The notes under the pieces: model-generated | Database searches by the model: none | The model's input: only the letters and a program-made list of their open reading frames with translations | Told to the model about the DNA's origin: nothing | NCBI GenBank assembly: GCA_004557405.1 | Contig: SFDZ01000008.1 | Location: forward strand, 1 to 64,000 | Source: Bacteroidales bacterium | Lineage (GTDB): Bacteria > Bacteroidota > Bacteroidia > Bacteroidales > Paludibacteraceae | Direction of reading: 5' to 3' | DNA length: 64,000 nucleotides | Translations under genes and position numbers: made by a program | Shown here: one piece after another, positions 43,876 through 52,876 of the stretch | Position numbering within the stretch: the first letter of the stretch is position 1 | Layout of the letters: each line of letters opens with the position of its first letter

Positions 43876-44898
43876 TTATATAAGGGTGTTCCAGCCGTGT
43901 GTGTCGTCGGTGCGACCATATTGTATGTCGCGCAGATGGTTGTACAGTTTGGTGCATTTTGGACCGGGACGTCCGTCTTTGGCAATGATGTACGAGTGGC
44001 CGGTGTCGATGTCGTCGATTTGTGAGATGGGGCATACCACGGCGGCTGTTCCGCACGAGGCGGCTTCGTCGAAGGTGCTCAGTTCATCGACCGGCACAGG
44101 GCGTTGTTCGACTGCCCACCCGAAGTCGCGACAGAGTTGCATCAGGCTGTTGTTGGTGATTGATGGCAGTATTGAGCGCGATTTTGGCGTGATGTAGGTG
44201 TCGCCGCGTATGCCGAAAAAGTTGGCAGCACCGCATTCGTCGATATATTTTTTTTCTTTCGGGTCGAGGTAGATGATAGACGAGTAGCCCAACTCGTGTA
44301 TGCGTACGCCGGCGCGCATGCCCGATGCGTAGTTGCCACCCACTTTGTAGCAGCCGGTGCCAAGTGGTGCCGAACGGTCGTAGCCGCGCAGAATGCCCGC
44401 TTTGGTGGCGCTGAAACCGGTTTTGAAGTACGAACTGATGGGTGATGTGAAGACGATGAATTCGTATTCGGCGGCGGGGCGCACGCCCAACAAGTGCCCG
44501 ACCCCGATGATGAGCGGTCGGATGTAAAGCGTTGCACCCGATTCGTAGGGCGGAATGAAACGCTCGTTGAGTTTGACGGCTTGAATGACGGCTTCGGTAA
44601 ATAGTTCGGTCGGGACTTGCGGCATTACCAATCCGTCGCACGATGCTTGTAGTCGCTGCGCGTTTTCTTCGAGGCGGAATATGCGGATTTGGCCGTCGTG
44701 GCCGCGGAATGCCTTGATGCCTTCGAAGGCTTCTTGTCCGTAGTGCAGGCACGACGAGGCAATGGAGATGTTGATGTTGGGCGAGTCGCAGATGCGCAAT
44801 TTACCCCACGAACCATTCTTGTAGGTGCAGCGTACGTTGAAGTCGGTTGCTACATAGTTAAAGCCAATGCTTTCCCAATCGATGTCAGGTGTGTTCAT
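43876..44898 (-). CDS. ilvE: Branched-chain amino acid aminotransferase
   Basis: A 340-residue fold IV PLP aminotransferase that makes leucine, isoleucine and valine from their keto acids with glutamate. The PLP lysine is Lys185 in GTGCYKVGGNYA; other marks are SSCLHYGQEAFEGIKAF, YIRPLIIGVG, ECGAANFFGI and the C-terminal cofactor loop AASCGTAAVV. It is the last gene of the leftward polysaccharide operon; its ATG overlaps the wbqC-like stop (ATGA). An amino-acid enzyme is an odd member there and may only be along for transcription. Confidence 0.94.
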   Translation of the reverse strand: MNTPDIDWESIGFNYVATDFNVRCTYKNGSWGKLRICDSPNINISIASSCLHYGQEAFEGIKAFRGHDGQIRIFRLEENAQRLQASCDGLVMPQVPTELFTEAVIQAVKLNERFIPPYESGATLYIRPLIIGVGHLLGVRPAAEYEFIVFTSPISSYFKTGFSATKAGILRGYDRSAPLGTGCYKVGGNYASGMRAGVRIHELGYSSIIYLDPKEKKYIDECGAANFFGIRGDTYITPKSRSILPSITNNSLMQLCRDFGWAVEQRPVPVDELSTFDEAASCGTAAVVCPISQIDDIDTGHSYIIAKDGRPGPKCTKLYNHLRDIQYGRTDDTHGWNTLI

Positions 44899-45512
44899 GC
44901 TTTTTTTAGAATTAGTCGTGCCTCGTTGCCCATGTTGAATAGCAGGTCGATGATGCTCAAATCGGGCTGAAAACCGAGTTTTTGCTCAAAGACTTGATAG
45001 TAGGGCGCAAGCACACAATCGGGGTGCAAAGTTACAATATTTTTCTTTGCGTTGAACGTCTCGCGCAAATCAAATGTGCCGTTTTCGTATTCTTTTTTGT
45101 AATCGTCTGTAAACGAATAGTTTATGTCGAAACCGAGTAGTTCGAGTATTTTGTTTTGCAGGTGTGTGTTCCAGCGTAACAGGTTGTCGGCCGGTTGTTC
45201 GAAAAAAGGTTTCAGGTCGTCTTTGTAGTATTCGAAAAACGGCGATGCGTTGTATGCTGCTTCCAAAGCGCGCCAATGCAGTGTCTGCCAATCGTGATGG
45301 TTCGAGATGCGCACATCGCCGATGGGCGTGTGGTTGGTGTGCTCCACGGGAATGGTCAGCGTGTCGATGCCGTGGGCTGTGGCTATGCGGCAATGGTTGG
45401 CTATGGTCTGTTTGCGGTAGTGTGCATGCTGCTCGATTGTGCTGTCGAAATTGATTAAATAGTAATAGTACGACACCGGAGCCAAATAGGCCGTTGGCAA
45501 AATTGCTCTCAT
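44895..45512 (-). CDS. WbqC family protein
   Basis: A 205-residue protein of the WbqC family. Characteristic segments are YLAPVSYYYYLINFDSTIE, EQHAHYRKQTIANHCRIATA and ISNHHDWQTLHWRALEAAYN, with FFEYYKDDLKPFFE. The family is often found in O-antigen and capsule clusters; some members are proposed to act on sugar or glycine modification, but no activity is firmly assigned that I know of. It is placed between marC and ilvE, overlapping ilvE by four bases. Confidence 0.85.
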   Translation of the reverse strand: MRAILPTAYLAPVSYYYYLINFDSTIEQHAHYRKQTIANHCRIATAHGIDTLTIPVEHTNHTPIGDVRISNHHDWQTLHWRALEAAYNASPFFEYYKDDLKPFFEQPADNLLRWNTHLQNKILELLGFDINYSFTDDYKKEYENGTFDLRETFNAKKNIVTLHPDCVLAPYYQVFEQKLGFQPDLSIIDLLFNMGNEARLILKKA

Positions 45513-45527
45513 GGTGCTGGCGTTTGT

Positions 45528-46142
45528 CTATTTGCGTATGGTCGAAATCAGAAAGTCGAGGTTCTCGACAAACAATTTTACCGAGATGGCCAGCAAGATG
45601 ATGCCGAAGAATTTGCGCATGATGTAGATGCCGCCTTCGCCTAAAAGTTTTTCGATTTTCGAGGTCATACGCAATACAATGTAAACCCATAACAGGTTGA
45701 GGCACAGAGCAATGACAATGTTTATGGTGGCGTATTCGGCGCGCAGCGACAGTAGGGCTGTGAAGGCGCCCGGCCCTGCTACCAACGGAAATGCCAATGG
45801 TACGATGGCGGCACTGCCCGATGGGCCGGCATTTTTGAATATGACGACATCCAGCACCATTTCGAGTGCCATAAAAAAGATGATGAGCGCGCCGGCTACG
45901 GCAAACGAGCGAATATCGACATTGAATAGTTGCAAAATCCAATCGCCGGCAAAGAGAAAGAGCAGCATAATGGCGAGCGATACACTACTTGTTTGCAGTG
46001 GTTTGACATCTTCGCCTTGACGTTTTAGGTTGAGAATGATGGGTATGGAACCCAAAATGTCGATGATGGCAAACAGCACAATGAATGCGCTGGCGATTTG
46101 CATAAAATCGAATTCACGGAAAAAGTTCAAAAAAGCGTCCAT
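45528..46142 (-). CDS. MarC family integral membrane protein
   Basis: A 204-residue inner membrane protein with six predicted helices. Family marks are AFIVLFAIIDILGSIPIILN, FAVAGALIIFFMALEM and IVPLAFPLVAGPGAFTALLS. MarC was once linked to multiple antibiotic resistance, a role later disputed; its substrate is unknown. It begins four bases after the stop of a glycosyltransferase gene and ends 15 bases before wbqC, so it appears to be part of the polysaccharide transcript. Confidence 0.9.
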   Translation of the reverse strand: MDAFLNFFREFDFMQIASAFIVLFAIIDILGSIPIILNLKRQGEDVKPLQTSSVSLAIMLLFLFAGDWILQLFNVDIRSFAVAGALIIFFMALEMVLDVVIFKNAGPSGSAAIVPLAFPLVAGPGAFTALLSLRAEYATINIVIALCLNLLWVYIVLRMTSKIEKLLGEGGIYIMRKFFGIILLAISVKLFVENLDFLISTIRK

Positions 46143-46146
46143 AGTA

Positions 46147-46959
46147 TTATTTGAGATTTAATTGGTTTAAGGTCTGTTGGTTTAAGGTCGCGCGCTCTTT
46201 GTCGCATAGCCAGCCCCATTTGTTGAAATAGCGTATCATGTTGATAATGTGTATCATAAGCAAATGCCTGTTTTTGTATGATCCCTGCTCGTGATGGTGT
46301 ATGATGCTGACTTTCGGGTAAAAAATTGTGCGCCATTGGCGGTGTATGCGTCGCGTAAGGTCGATGTCTTCCGGATACATAAAAAAACGTTCGTCGAACA
46401 AACCGGTGGTGCGTAGCGTGTCGCAACGCAGAAACATAAAACAGCCTGACAAATATGGTATGTTGACTATGCGGTTGTAGTCGAAGTCGCGCAATTCGAA
46501 ACGACGTTGGCTGCGTGCCGTGAGGCAGCGAGGCAGGAATCGCCGCCCAAACAAATCCCACGGCGTCGGCAGTAGTTTGCAGAGGTGTTGCAGGCGCCCA
46601 TCGGGATAGAATACTTTGGGCATCAGTAATCCTACATCTTTGTTGGCTTCCATGAATGCGACAATGTCGTCGAATATGGCGCTGTCGAGTTGAATATCGG
46701 GATTGATGACCAAGTGATAGGGCGTGTCGCTTTTGAGTGTTTCGCGCAGGGCGCGGTTGTGGGCGGTGCCGTAGCCGATGTTTCGGTTGTTGAATTCGTA
46801 GCGCACGGGCAGCGTAGTCCATCGTGCATCGCTCGAGGGCGAGTTGTCGACTAAAAAAATGTCGTGCACCAAGGAACATTGGCGTAAGATTTTCACCATT
46901 TGTTCCACTTGGTCGAACGGACTTTTATATAGGACGATGGATACGTTCAGCATGTGCAT
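46147..46959 (-). CDS. Family 2 glycosyltransferase
   Basis: A 270-residue GT-A glycosyltransferase resembling rhamnosyl- and galactofuranosyltransferase-type GT2 enzymes. The N-terminus MHMLNVSIVLYKSPFDQVEQ precedes FLVDNSPSSD, NIGYGTAHNRAL and the DxD-like VINPDIQLD (about residue 95). The later part has FMYPEDIDLTRRIHRQ with the acidic catalytic region and ends in an amphipathic, membrane-associating stretch. The start at 46959 overlaps the glf stop by one base (TAATG); 46953 is also possible. As the gene next to glf it is a candidate galactofuranosyltransferase, an inference from position only. Confidence 0.87.
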   Translation of the reverse strand: MHMLNVSIVLYKSPFDQVEQMVKILRQCSLVHDIFLVDNSPSSDARWTTLPVRYEFNNRNIGYGTAHNRALRETLKSDTPYHLVINPDIQLDSAIFDDIVAFMEANKDVGLLMPKVFYPDGRLQHLCKLLPTPWDLFGRRFLPRCLTARSQRRFELRDFDYNRIVNIPYLSGCFMFLRCDTLRTTGLFDERFFMYPEDIDLTRRIHRQWRTIFYPKVSIIHHHEQGSYKNRHLLMIHIINMIRYFNKWGWLCDKERATLNQQTLNQLNLK

Positions 46960-48077
46960 TAATGTTTGTCGAGTGTGTGGCGTGCGGTGTCGATGGCGGA
47001 GCGCACTACTTTGTCCATGTCGTAATAGCGATAATCGGCCAAGCGTCCTCCGAATATGACGTTTGGTTCGGCCTGTGCCAATTGTCTGTAGTGTGTGGCC
47101 AAGGCTTCGTTTTTTGTGTCGTTTATCGGATAGTAGGCTTCTTTGGCAGAGTTCCACTCTTGCGGGTATTCGTAGGTGATGACGGTTTTGGGTTGTTGAC
47201 CTCCCACAAAATGCTTGTGTTCGATGATGCGTGTGTAGGGTACTTCGGCTGCGGTGTAGTTGACTACGGTGTTACCTTGAAAATTGGCGGTGTCGAGCAC
47301 TTTGGTTTCGAATGCCAAACTGCGATAGGCGAGATGCCCGAAACGATAGTCGAAGTAGGCGTCGAGCATACCGGTATAGACCACGGTGTGTGCCGTTTGC
47401 GCCAACTCGCGGTGTTCTAAAAAATCGACACCAAGCTGTATATCGCAGTTTTTCAATAACTTGGTTATCAGTGTATTGTATCCTTCAATAGGGATTCCTT
47501 GATAAGCGTCGTTGAAATAGTTGTTGTCGTAAACGAACCGCAGCGGCAACCGTTTGATGATGAAACTCGGCAGTTCGGTGGCTTTGCGTCCCCATTGTTT
47601 TTCGGTGTATCCCTTTATCAGTTTTTCGTAAATGTCGTGGCCGACCAATTGCAGGGCTTGTTCTTCCAAGTTGGTGGGCGTTTGTCCTTCATAAGGTTTG
47701 CATTGCTCGGCTATTTTGTTCGCGGCTTCTTGCGGTGTTGTTACACCCCACAGTTGACGGAAAGTATTCATGTTGAACGGCAGGTTGTACAATTCGCCAT
47801 GATACGAAGCCAATGGGCTGTTGGTGTAGCGATTGAAATGTACAAATCTGTTCAGGTAGTTCCATACTTCGTCGTCGTTGGTATGAAAGATGTGCGCTCC
47901 ATAGCGATGCACTTGGATGTTTTCAATCTCTTCGCAATAAATGTTGCCACCGATGTGCGAACGTTTGTCGATGACAAGGCACGATTTGCCGCGCTCGACA
48001 GCCTGTTGTGCAAATACGGCGCCAAACAAGCCGCTGCCTACAATCAAAAAGTCATATTTTTTAATAGGTGCATTCAT
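46959..48077 (-). CDS. glf: UDP-galactopyranose mutase
   Basis: A 372-residue flavoenzyme that converts UDP-galactopyranose to UDP-galactofuranose, the donor for Galf residues in surface polysaccharides. The FAD-binding GSGLFGAVFAQQAVERG is near residues 14-30, with RSHIGGNIYCEE, VHRYGAHIFHTND and GYTEKQWGRKATELP. The C-terminal GGRLADYRYYDMD is also typical. It starts overlapping the stop of the upstream glycosyltransferase (ATGA). Confidence 0.96.
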   Translation of the reverse strand: MNAPIKKYDFLIVGSGLFGAVFAQQAVERGKSCLVIDKRSHIGGNIYCEEIENIQVHRYGAHIFHTNDDEVWNYLNRFVHFNRYTNSPLASYHGELYNLPFNMNTFRQLWGVTTPQEAANKIAEQCKPYEGQTPTNLEEQALQLVGHDIYEKLIKGYTEKQWGRKATELPSFIIKRLPLRFVYDNNYFNDAYQGIPIEGYNTLITKLLKNCDIQLGVDFLEHRELAQTAHTVVYTGMLDAYFDYRFGHLAYRSLAFETKVLDTANFQGNTVVNYTAAEVPYTRIIEHKHFVGGQQPKTVITYEYPQEWNSAKEAYYPINDTKNEALATHYRQLAQAEPNVIFGGRLADYRYYDMDKVVRSAIDTARHTLDKH

Positions 48078-48835
48078 TTGCGATATTTTTTATAACCATT
48101 CCATGCCCAGCAGATGGTGTAGTATAAACTCCGCCAAAATCCGAGGTGCTCGCATTTGTAATATACTTTGAATTGCGGAATGATGACTTTGTGTTTGTTG
48201 CGCGAAACCGAATTGCGTATTATGCGGTACGATCCCAAAATCTTGGGATTGGCATATACCACATTTACTTTGTGGATGATGTCCAGCCAATAGACATAAT
48301 CGTCGCGCAAACTGACCAATTCTTCGCGTAAATACATTTTGCCAAAGGCTTTGGTGTCGTACAACCCGGTCAAACACGTTATGGAACAGGTTTTTAGCAA
48401 ATCCGTATAGTGCGCTTCGGGCGGTGCTACAAACGGCGACAGACATTCGTTGCCTTGTTCGTCGATGCGTTTGTGGGCGGCGCAAACCAATAGTGCGCCT
48501 ACTGTATTTTGTAGCAACTTAAGTTGTTCTTCGAGGAATATCGGTTCCCAAAGGTCATCGGCATCAAGCAGCGCGATGTAGCGTCCTTGTGCGTGGCGTA
48601 TGCCGTTGTTGCGCGCAGTTGCCGAACCGGCATTTGCTTGGTGCAGCACTTTGATGCGTGTGTCTTTTGCTGCATATTGCTCGGCTATTTGCGGACTGTT
48701 GTCTGTCGAACCATCGTCGATAATCAGCATTTCCCAATGCGGATATGTTTGGGCTAAAACACTTTCGATGGTTTCTCCAACAAAACGCTCCCCGTTATAT
48801 AAAGGGGTGATTATCGAAACTAAATGGTCAATCAT
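48074..48835 (-). CDS. Family 2 glycosyltransferase
   Basis: A 253-residue GT2 enzyme. The N-terminus MIDHLVSIITPLYNGERFVG is followed by TIESVLAQTYPHWEMLIIDD, GSTDNSP and the metal-binding LLDADDLWEP (about residue 95). The middle part (YVYWLDIIHKVNVVY) matches the acceptor region of capsule transferases. The ATG at 48835 is the natural start; upstream in-frame codons are unconserved. It is 33 bases downstream of the previous transferase gene and overlaps glf by four bases. Confidence 0.88.
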   Translation of the reverse strand: MIDHLVSIITPLYNGERFVGETIESVLAQTYPHWEMLIIDDGSTDNSPQIAEQYAAKDTRIKVLHQANAGSATARNNGIRHAQGRYIALLDADDLWEPIFLEEQLKLLQNTVGALLVCAAHKRIDEQGNECLSPFVAPPEAHYTDLLKTCSITCLTGLYDTKAFGKMYLREELVSLRDDYVYWLDIIHKVNVVYANPKILGSYRIIRNSVSRNKHKVIIPQFKVYYKCEHLGFWRSLYYTICWAWNGYKKYRK

Positions 48836-48868
48836 GATGGCGTGATAAAGTGTGCAAAAATACAAAAA

Positions 48869-49603
48869 TTATTTGAATTTGCCAACTGTATAGGACAGAT
48901 AAAATCGAACGACTGCTGCCAATACGATGCAACGGCTCCAAATTTTGACAAACAGACTACGTTGGCTGCGGTGCAAAAACGAATCGTTCAGGTTTGTAAG
49001 TGCTTGTGAATGACGTCGATAGAGTAACAATGGTTGCGGTATGAAATATACCGTTCCTACAATTTCGGCTACTAAACCAATCCAAATGTCGTGCCCGATT
49101 TCGTTGGTTCGCGGAATGGGCAATGCCAAGTCGAGTACATCGTGTCGAAAAGCCATACAGGCGCCAAAATAGGTGTTGCGTATGGCGTTTTTCAGTATGC
49201 CTTTTCCCGATTTATAAAAAGCAAAAAATGATGGTTGTATTGTGTTCAGGTTGGTGTCGGTGATGATGTTGTCCGTAACCACCAAATCGTATTGCGTTAA
49301 ATAGTTGCAACAGATTTCGTATTTATTTGGCAACCACACATCGTCTTGGTCCGACAGAAAGATATACTTGCCTCGCGCGTGCTGTAGTGCATTGATAAAA
49401 TTGTGTTTAAAGTTGTGCGCATTGTTGTGCAGTAGCGTAATTCGTTGATCGTCAAACGATTCGATAATGGCGCATGTGCTATCGGTGGAACCATCGTCGG
49501 AGATGATAACCTCGTCGTTCGGTGCAATTTGACCGAGGATGGACGTTAACTGTTCGGCGATGAACTTTTCGCCGTTATATGTGGCTATGCAGACGGAGTT
49601 CAT
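48869..49603 (-). CDS. Family 2 glycosyltransferase
   Basis: A 244-residue GT2 enzyme. MNSVCIATYNGEKFIAEQLT leads into SILGQIAPNDEVIISDDGST; the metal site is FLSDQDDVWLPNK (about residue 88), followed by YFGACMAFRHDVLDLALPIP. This N-terminus and the SDQDDVW motif are typical of rhamnosyltransferase-annotated GT2 enzymes, but the sugar cannot be told. Its ATG overlaps the stop of the upstream transferase (ATGA). Confidence 0.88.
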   Translation of the reverse strand: MNSVCIATYNGEKFIAEQLTSILGQIAPNDEVIISDDGSTDSTCAIIESFDDQRITLLHNNAHNFKHNFINALQHARGKYIFLSDQDDVWLPNKYEICCNYLTQYDLVVTDNIITDTNLNTIQPSFFAFYKSGKGILKNAIRNTYFGACMAFRHDVLDLALPIPRTNEIGHDIWIGLVAEIVGTVYFIPQPLLLYRRHSQALTNLNDSFLHRSQRSLFVKIWSRCIVLAAVVRFYLSYTVGKFK

Positions 49604-50361
49604 CGTTGTGCTAAGTGTTGTATGGTTTGTCCGACAAGGGTGGGGTGTTTGAAAATCCACTTTACGCTACGTCCCAATAGACATAAATGGTAGTAAAATA
49701 ATGCTTTTGAGCCTAATTGTTTCGCAAAACTTAATTCGGCTTTCAAGATGCTTGCATAACGTTCGTGCGTAATCTGATTGCGGGTATCGACCGATAAATG
49801 GTGAATTAAAATGGCGTTCAGTGGTGTAACGGCGATGTTGTGTTTGTCAAATTGCAAAAAATAGTCGTAATCTAAATAGTCGAGAGGGTAATCTTCGTTG
49901 AAGTATCCGATTTTTTTGATGGCGTCGATGTGAATTATTGTGCCTGAATTAAAGGCTGTTATAACCCAATTGGGACGTTTTGTGAAAGATTGTCTCAAAA
50001 ATGGCCCTTTGTTCTTGTCGTAGTAGAATGGCGATAATTGCTTGCCTGCCGCATTGGTCAGAATGGGGACGGCTACTTGTGTGGGCGGATTCGACAAAAA
50101 ATGCTGTGCGACGTCGATGTAGGTTTGAGTAACTTCGGTGTCTTGATCGAGTAAAATAATCCACTGTTTGTGGTGTGTGGCGGCGTAATCGACACCCAAA
50201 TTATAGGCTTGTGCCAATTTGATGTTGTTGGTGGTGTTGTCGTGTACATAAATGTGCGTGTCGGCTTGGTTGCCAAAAATTTTAGTTAACGATTGGTATG
50301 CCAAACTTGCCTCCAATTTGACTCGATATAGTACAATTATAAATAGGACGTCTGTATTCAT
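49600..50361 (-). CDS. Family 2 glycosyltransferase
   Basis: A 253-residue GT2-like enzyme, more divergent than its neighbours. MNTDVLFIIVLYRVKLEASL is followed by YVHDNTTNN, YNLGVDYAATHHKQWIILLD and QDTEV (DxD-like, about residues 71-75). The later FNEDYPLDYLDYDYFLQFDK supplies acidic residues. It resembles the dTDP-rhamnosyltransferase (RfbF-like) group. Its ATG overlaps the wzy stop (ATGA). Confidence 0.82.
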   Translation of the reverse strand: MNTDVLFIIVLYRVKLEASLAYQSLTKIFGNQADTHIYVHDNTTNNIKLAQAYNLGVDYAATHHKQWIILLDQDTEVTQTYIDVAQHFLSNPPTQVAVPILTNAAGKQLSPFYYDKNKGPFLRQSFTKRPNWVITAFNSGTIIHIDAIKKIGYFNEDYPLDYLDYDYFLQFDKHNIAVTPLNAILIHHLSVDTRNQITHERYASILKAELSFAKQLGSKALFYYHLCLLGRSVKWIFKHPTLVGQTIQHLAQR

Positions 50362-51524
50362 CTACGAAGCAATTTGTATTTATCAACTACAAAAGGTACA
50401 CACAATATCAATAACATTTTCACATGGCCGGCAATGTTGGTGAAAACCCCGTCGCCATTGTATTGCGTAACTAACAGCGTGCAAAAGTATGCGTACATAA
50501 TGGTGTAAAAAAGGCAATTCTCTTGGTGTTTCTTGAATATCCAACCATAGAACAATCCAAGTAAAGAACCAAAAATGCCGATGCCGACGTATCCAAAGTC
50601 TTTGAAAAACGGATATAAAGTGGTGTATGTATTTGTCGCTATTGGTTTCTCTATCCATGGCAAAATCGGGTTTACAGGCACAATGTCGGATAAACCCAAT
50701 TTGTATGTGATGGCGTAATAGATTCGAAAAACGTTTTCACCAAAATGCTCGCTTGAATAGGGTTGTAACGTGTCGAAAGCGCTCATGTTGCTCAGTATAT
50801 ACAACACAATGGTGCTTTGTGTCGCGTTTTTATCCATGGTAACGGCTTGACGCACACCTTGCATAATCAACAAAACGGTAACGATGGCGGCTATGCCGAT
50901 GAGTATGTGCCGAATCTTGATGATGCGCCGAGTGTATAGAATAAAAATCGTCATGATAAAAAGATTGAGTATGAGCGTTTTCGACATGGTAACGGCACCA
51001 AAAAGTGCCACTAATAGTCCCATTATGATGGTGCGTTTCGTGTTCGGATTTTCTTCTTCGACAAGGTAAAGCAGATAGGTTACAACCCACAAAAGATAAT
51101 ACAGCGGCGTATAAGCCTCTTGATTTTCGCCCCTTCCTATGGCAGCATTGCGCAAGTTCAGTGCCCAATGGTCTGTGGTGCCTGTGGCTATGGCGTGTTG
51201 CGCAAATAGTATTAAACAGGGTATGCACGCTATTGACAACCAAAAGTAAATGTCCCGAATGGTTACGTTACATTTTATTGTAGAGGTAGAAAAACAGCAC
51301 GACTGCATCAGCAGCGAGCATAACGAAAAACATACAAGCCAAATGGCGATGGCAGTACTAAATTGCGATGATAACTCCGGAAGTTGATGCGGAAAATACA
51401 AAAAAAGTGTAACGCAAACAAACCATATCATGGCGGTAATGACGGTCGGCGAGAAAATATTCTGTTTCGAACAAATCATGCCAAGACATAACAATAATAT
51501 GCATAGACCAATGATATAGTACAT
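50358..51524 (-). CDS. wzy: Oligosaccharide repeat-unit polymerase (Wzy-like)
   Basis: A 388-residue very hydrophobic protein with about ten to twelve helices (for example MYYIIGLCILLLCLGMI, VITAMIWFVCVTLFLYF, IIMGLLVALFGAVTMSKTLI). A larger periplasmic loop lies around residues 230-300 (QAVTMDKNATQSTIVLYILS). Topology, size and place between a flippase and glycosyltransferases fit an O-antigen polymerase, which joins repeat units in the periplasm. Sequence similarity in this family is low, so the call rests partly on context. Its ATG overlaps the wzx stop (TAATG). Confidence 0.8.
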   Translation of the reverse strand: MYYIIGLCILLLCLGMICSKQNIFSPTVITAMIWFVCVTLFLYFPHQLPELSSQFSTAIAIWLVCFSLCSLLMQSCCFSTSTIKCNVTIRDIYFWLSIACIPCLILFAQHAIATGTTDHWALNLRNAAIGRGENQEAYTPLYYLLWVVTYLLYLVEEENPNTKRTIIMGLLVALFGAVTMSKTLILNLFIMTIFILYTRRIIKIRHILIGIAAIVTVLLIMQGVRQAVTMDKNATQSTIVLYILSNMSAFDTLQPYSSEHFGENVFRIYYAITYKLGLSDIVPVNPILPWIEKPIATNTYTTLYPFFKDFGYVGIGIFGSLLGLFYGWIFKKHQENCLFYTIMYAYFCTLLVTQYNGDGVFTNIAGHVKMLLILCVPFVVDKYKLLRR

Positions 51525-52771
51525 TATCTTAACATTTTTTTAAACCCAACCAACATACCCACGCAGACAAAACATTCCGTCAATAGTAAGGCTATGCCTG
51601 CACCAATCGCTTGAAAATGTGGCACTAACGCAAAGGTTAGCACCACGGATAAACCGGCGGCGGACAAATAAATGTTTTGAAAATGCTTCTTGTCGCGCTC
51701 GTTACCCATGGTTAGTAACCCGAGTTGCCCGGCAACGCCGCCAACGGCTACAAACAGCGGCACAATGGACAAAATCTTGGCTATTGGCTCAAAACCAACA
51801 TAGTCGCGTCCCAACCACTCGGACAATGGCCGGGCAAAGAAAAACAAAATACCTCCTATAAACAGCATTGCTGCAGTCATAATCACAAACAGCCGCCGTA
51901 GTGTACGGCGCGTTTCAGCCCGATTGTGGCCGGCTGTCTGACAAATTTTTGGGAAAAACGCTTGCGACACCGGCAGCCAAACGGCATAACACGCCATGCG
52001 CATCAGTTTCTCGGCAGCGGCGTATTTTCCCACTTCGTCGGGCAACGCAAAATAGCCCAATATCACCACAAACAACATGGCATAGATACTGCTCGCCGCA
52101 TTCGAAACGAAAATCGGAAAACTATCTTTCAGTATGGCTTTGATGCCCGACCATGTTATGGCCACAAGGCGAGCTAACCGTTGCAGCCTGACCAATAGCA
52201 ACGACAAAATGGCCGACACGACATACACGCCTCCCAAAATGTAGGCCGCTACAAGGGTGTCGTTGCTCGTGCGCACCAGCACAAATGTGAGCGGCAAAAT
52301 CGCTATCTTCGATACGCAGTTAATAATCGATACAATGCGTATTTTGCCCAACCCCTGAAACAACCACACGCATGTCAGCGCGCTGCAAACAACCATCGAA
52401 AAAAGTATGAGCGATGTTTGGGTGTAAATTCTGAATTTTGGTATCGCCACAATCACCAAAAGCAGCACAAATGCACCGGCTAAAAGAAGCAGCTTGGCCA
52501 CAAGAGTTTCCGAAAACAGCCGATTGATGCTCTCCTGATTCCCTTTGGCGAGCGCAATTCCCTTTGTAGAACTAAAGTTAAACCCGAAGTCAACAATTAT
52601 CATGAGATATTGATTGGCCGCAATGGCAAAACTGATGCAGCCAAATTGTTCGGCTCCAAGCACAGTCATCAAATAAGGCCACACCAACAAGGGCGCAAGA
52701 TAATTGAGCCCTTGCAAAATCATAAGCCACAAGGTGTCGCCTATTTCGTGTGCGTATTGTGAACGATGCAA
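51524..52771 (-). CDS. wzx: Oligosaccharide flippase (Wzx-like)
   Basis: A protein of about 415 residues with 12-14 helices of the MATE/Wzx superfamily, which flips lipid-linked repeat units across the inner membrane. Early segments are ILQGLNYLAPLLVWPYLMTV, LGAEQFGCISFAIAANQY and FGFNFSSTKGIALAKGNQ, typical of Wzx. The start is uncertain. No ATG lies at the expected place: ATG 52723 would cut into helix 1, while longer frames run back through the rpsP terminator and a TATATTTG box (52808-52801). A TTG at 52771 fits both promoter and topology. First gene of the leftward polysaccharide operon. Confidence 0.82.
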   Translation of the reverse strand: MHRSQYAHEIGDTLWLMILQGLNYLAPLLVWPYLMTVLGAEQFGCISFAIAANQYLMIIVDFGFNFSSTKGIALAKGNQESINRLFSETLVAKLLLLAGAFVLLLVIVAIPKFRIYTQTSLILFSMVVCSALTCVWLFQGLGKIRIVSIINCVSKIAILPLTFVLVRTSNDTLVAAYILGGVYVVSAILSLLLVRLQRLARLVAITWSGIKAILKDSFPIFVSNAASSIYAMLFVVILGYFALPDEVGKYAAAEKLMRMACYAVWLPVSQAFFPKICQTAGHNRAETRRTLRRLFVIMTAAMLFIGGILFFFARPLSEWLGRDYVGFEPIAKILSIVPLFVAVGGVAGQLGLLTMGNERDKKHFQNIYLSAAGLSVVLTFALVPHFQAIGAGIALLLTECFVCVGMLVGFKKMLR

Positions 52772-52800
52772 TGCGATGGCGTTTTCGATATTTGAGCCTA

Positions 52801-52808
52801 CAAATATA
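52801..52808 (-). promoter_or_regulatory. Polysaccharide operon promoter, -7 box
   Basis: TATATTTG (52808-52801) on the minus strand, directly after the rpsP terminator; the upstream box is poor. It would drive wzx and the coupled genes down to ilvE. Confidence 0.5.
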
Positions 52809-52823
52809 CGCTTTTTTCTCCAA

Positions 52824-52850
52824 CAAAAAAAGCCCGTTGCCGGACTTTTT
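52824..52850 (-). terminator. rpsP terminator
   Basis: Minus strand stem AGTCCG/CGGGCT (one G-U pair) around GCAA (52846-52831), followed by seven T. It separates rpsP from the polysaccharide operon. Confidence 0.8.
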
Positions 52851-52876
52851 TGTTGCAAACGTTGGCGTTGCGTCGA

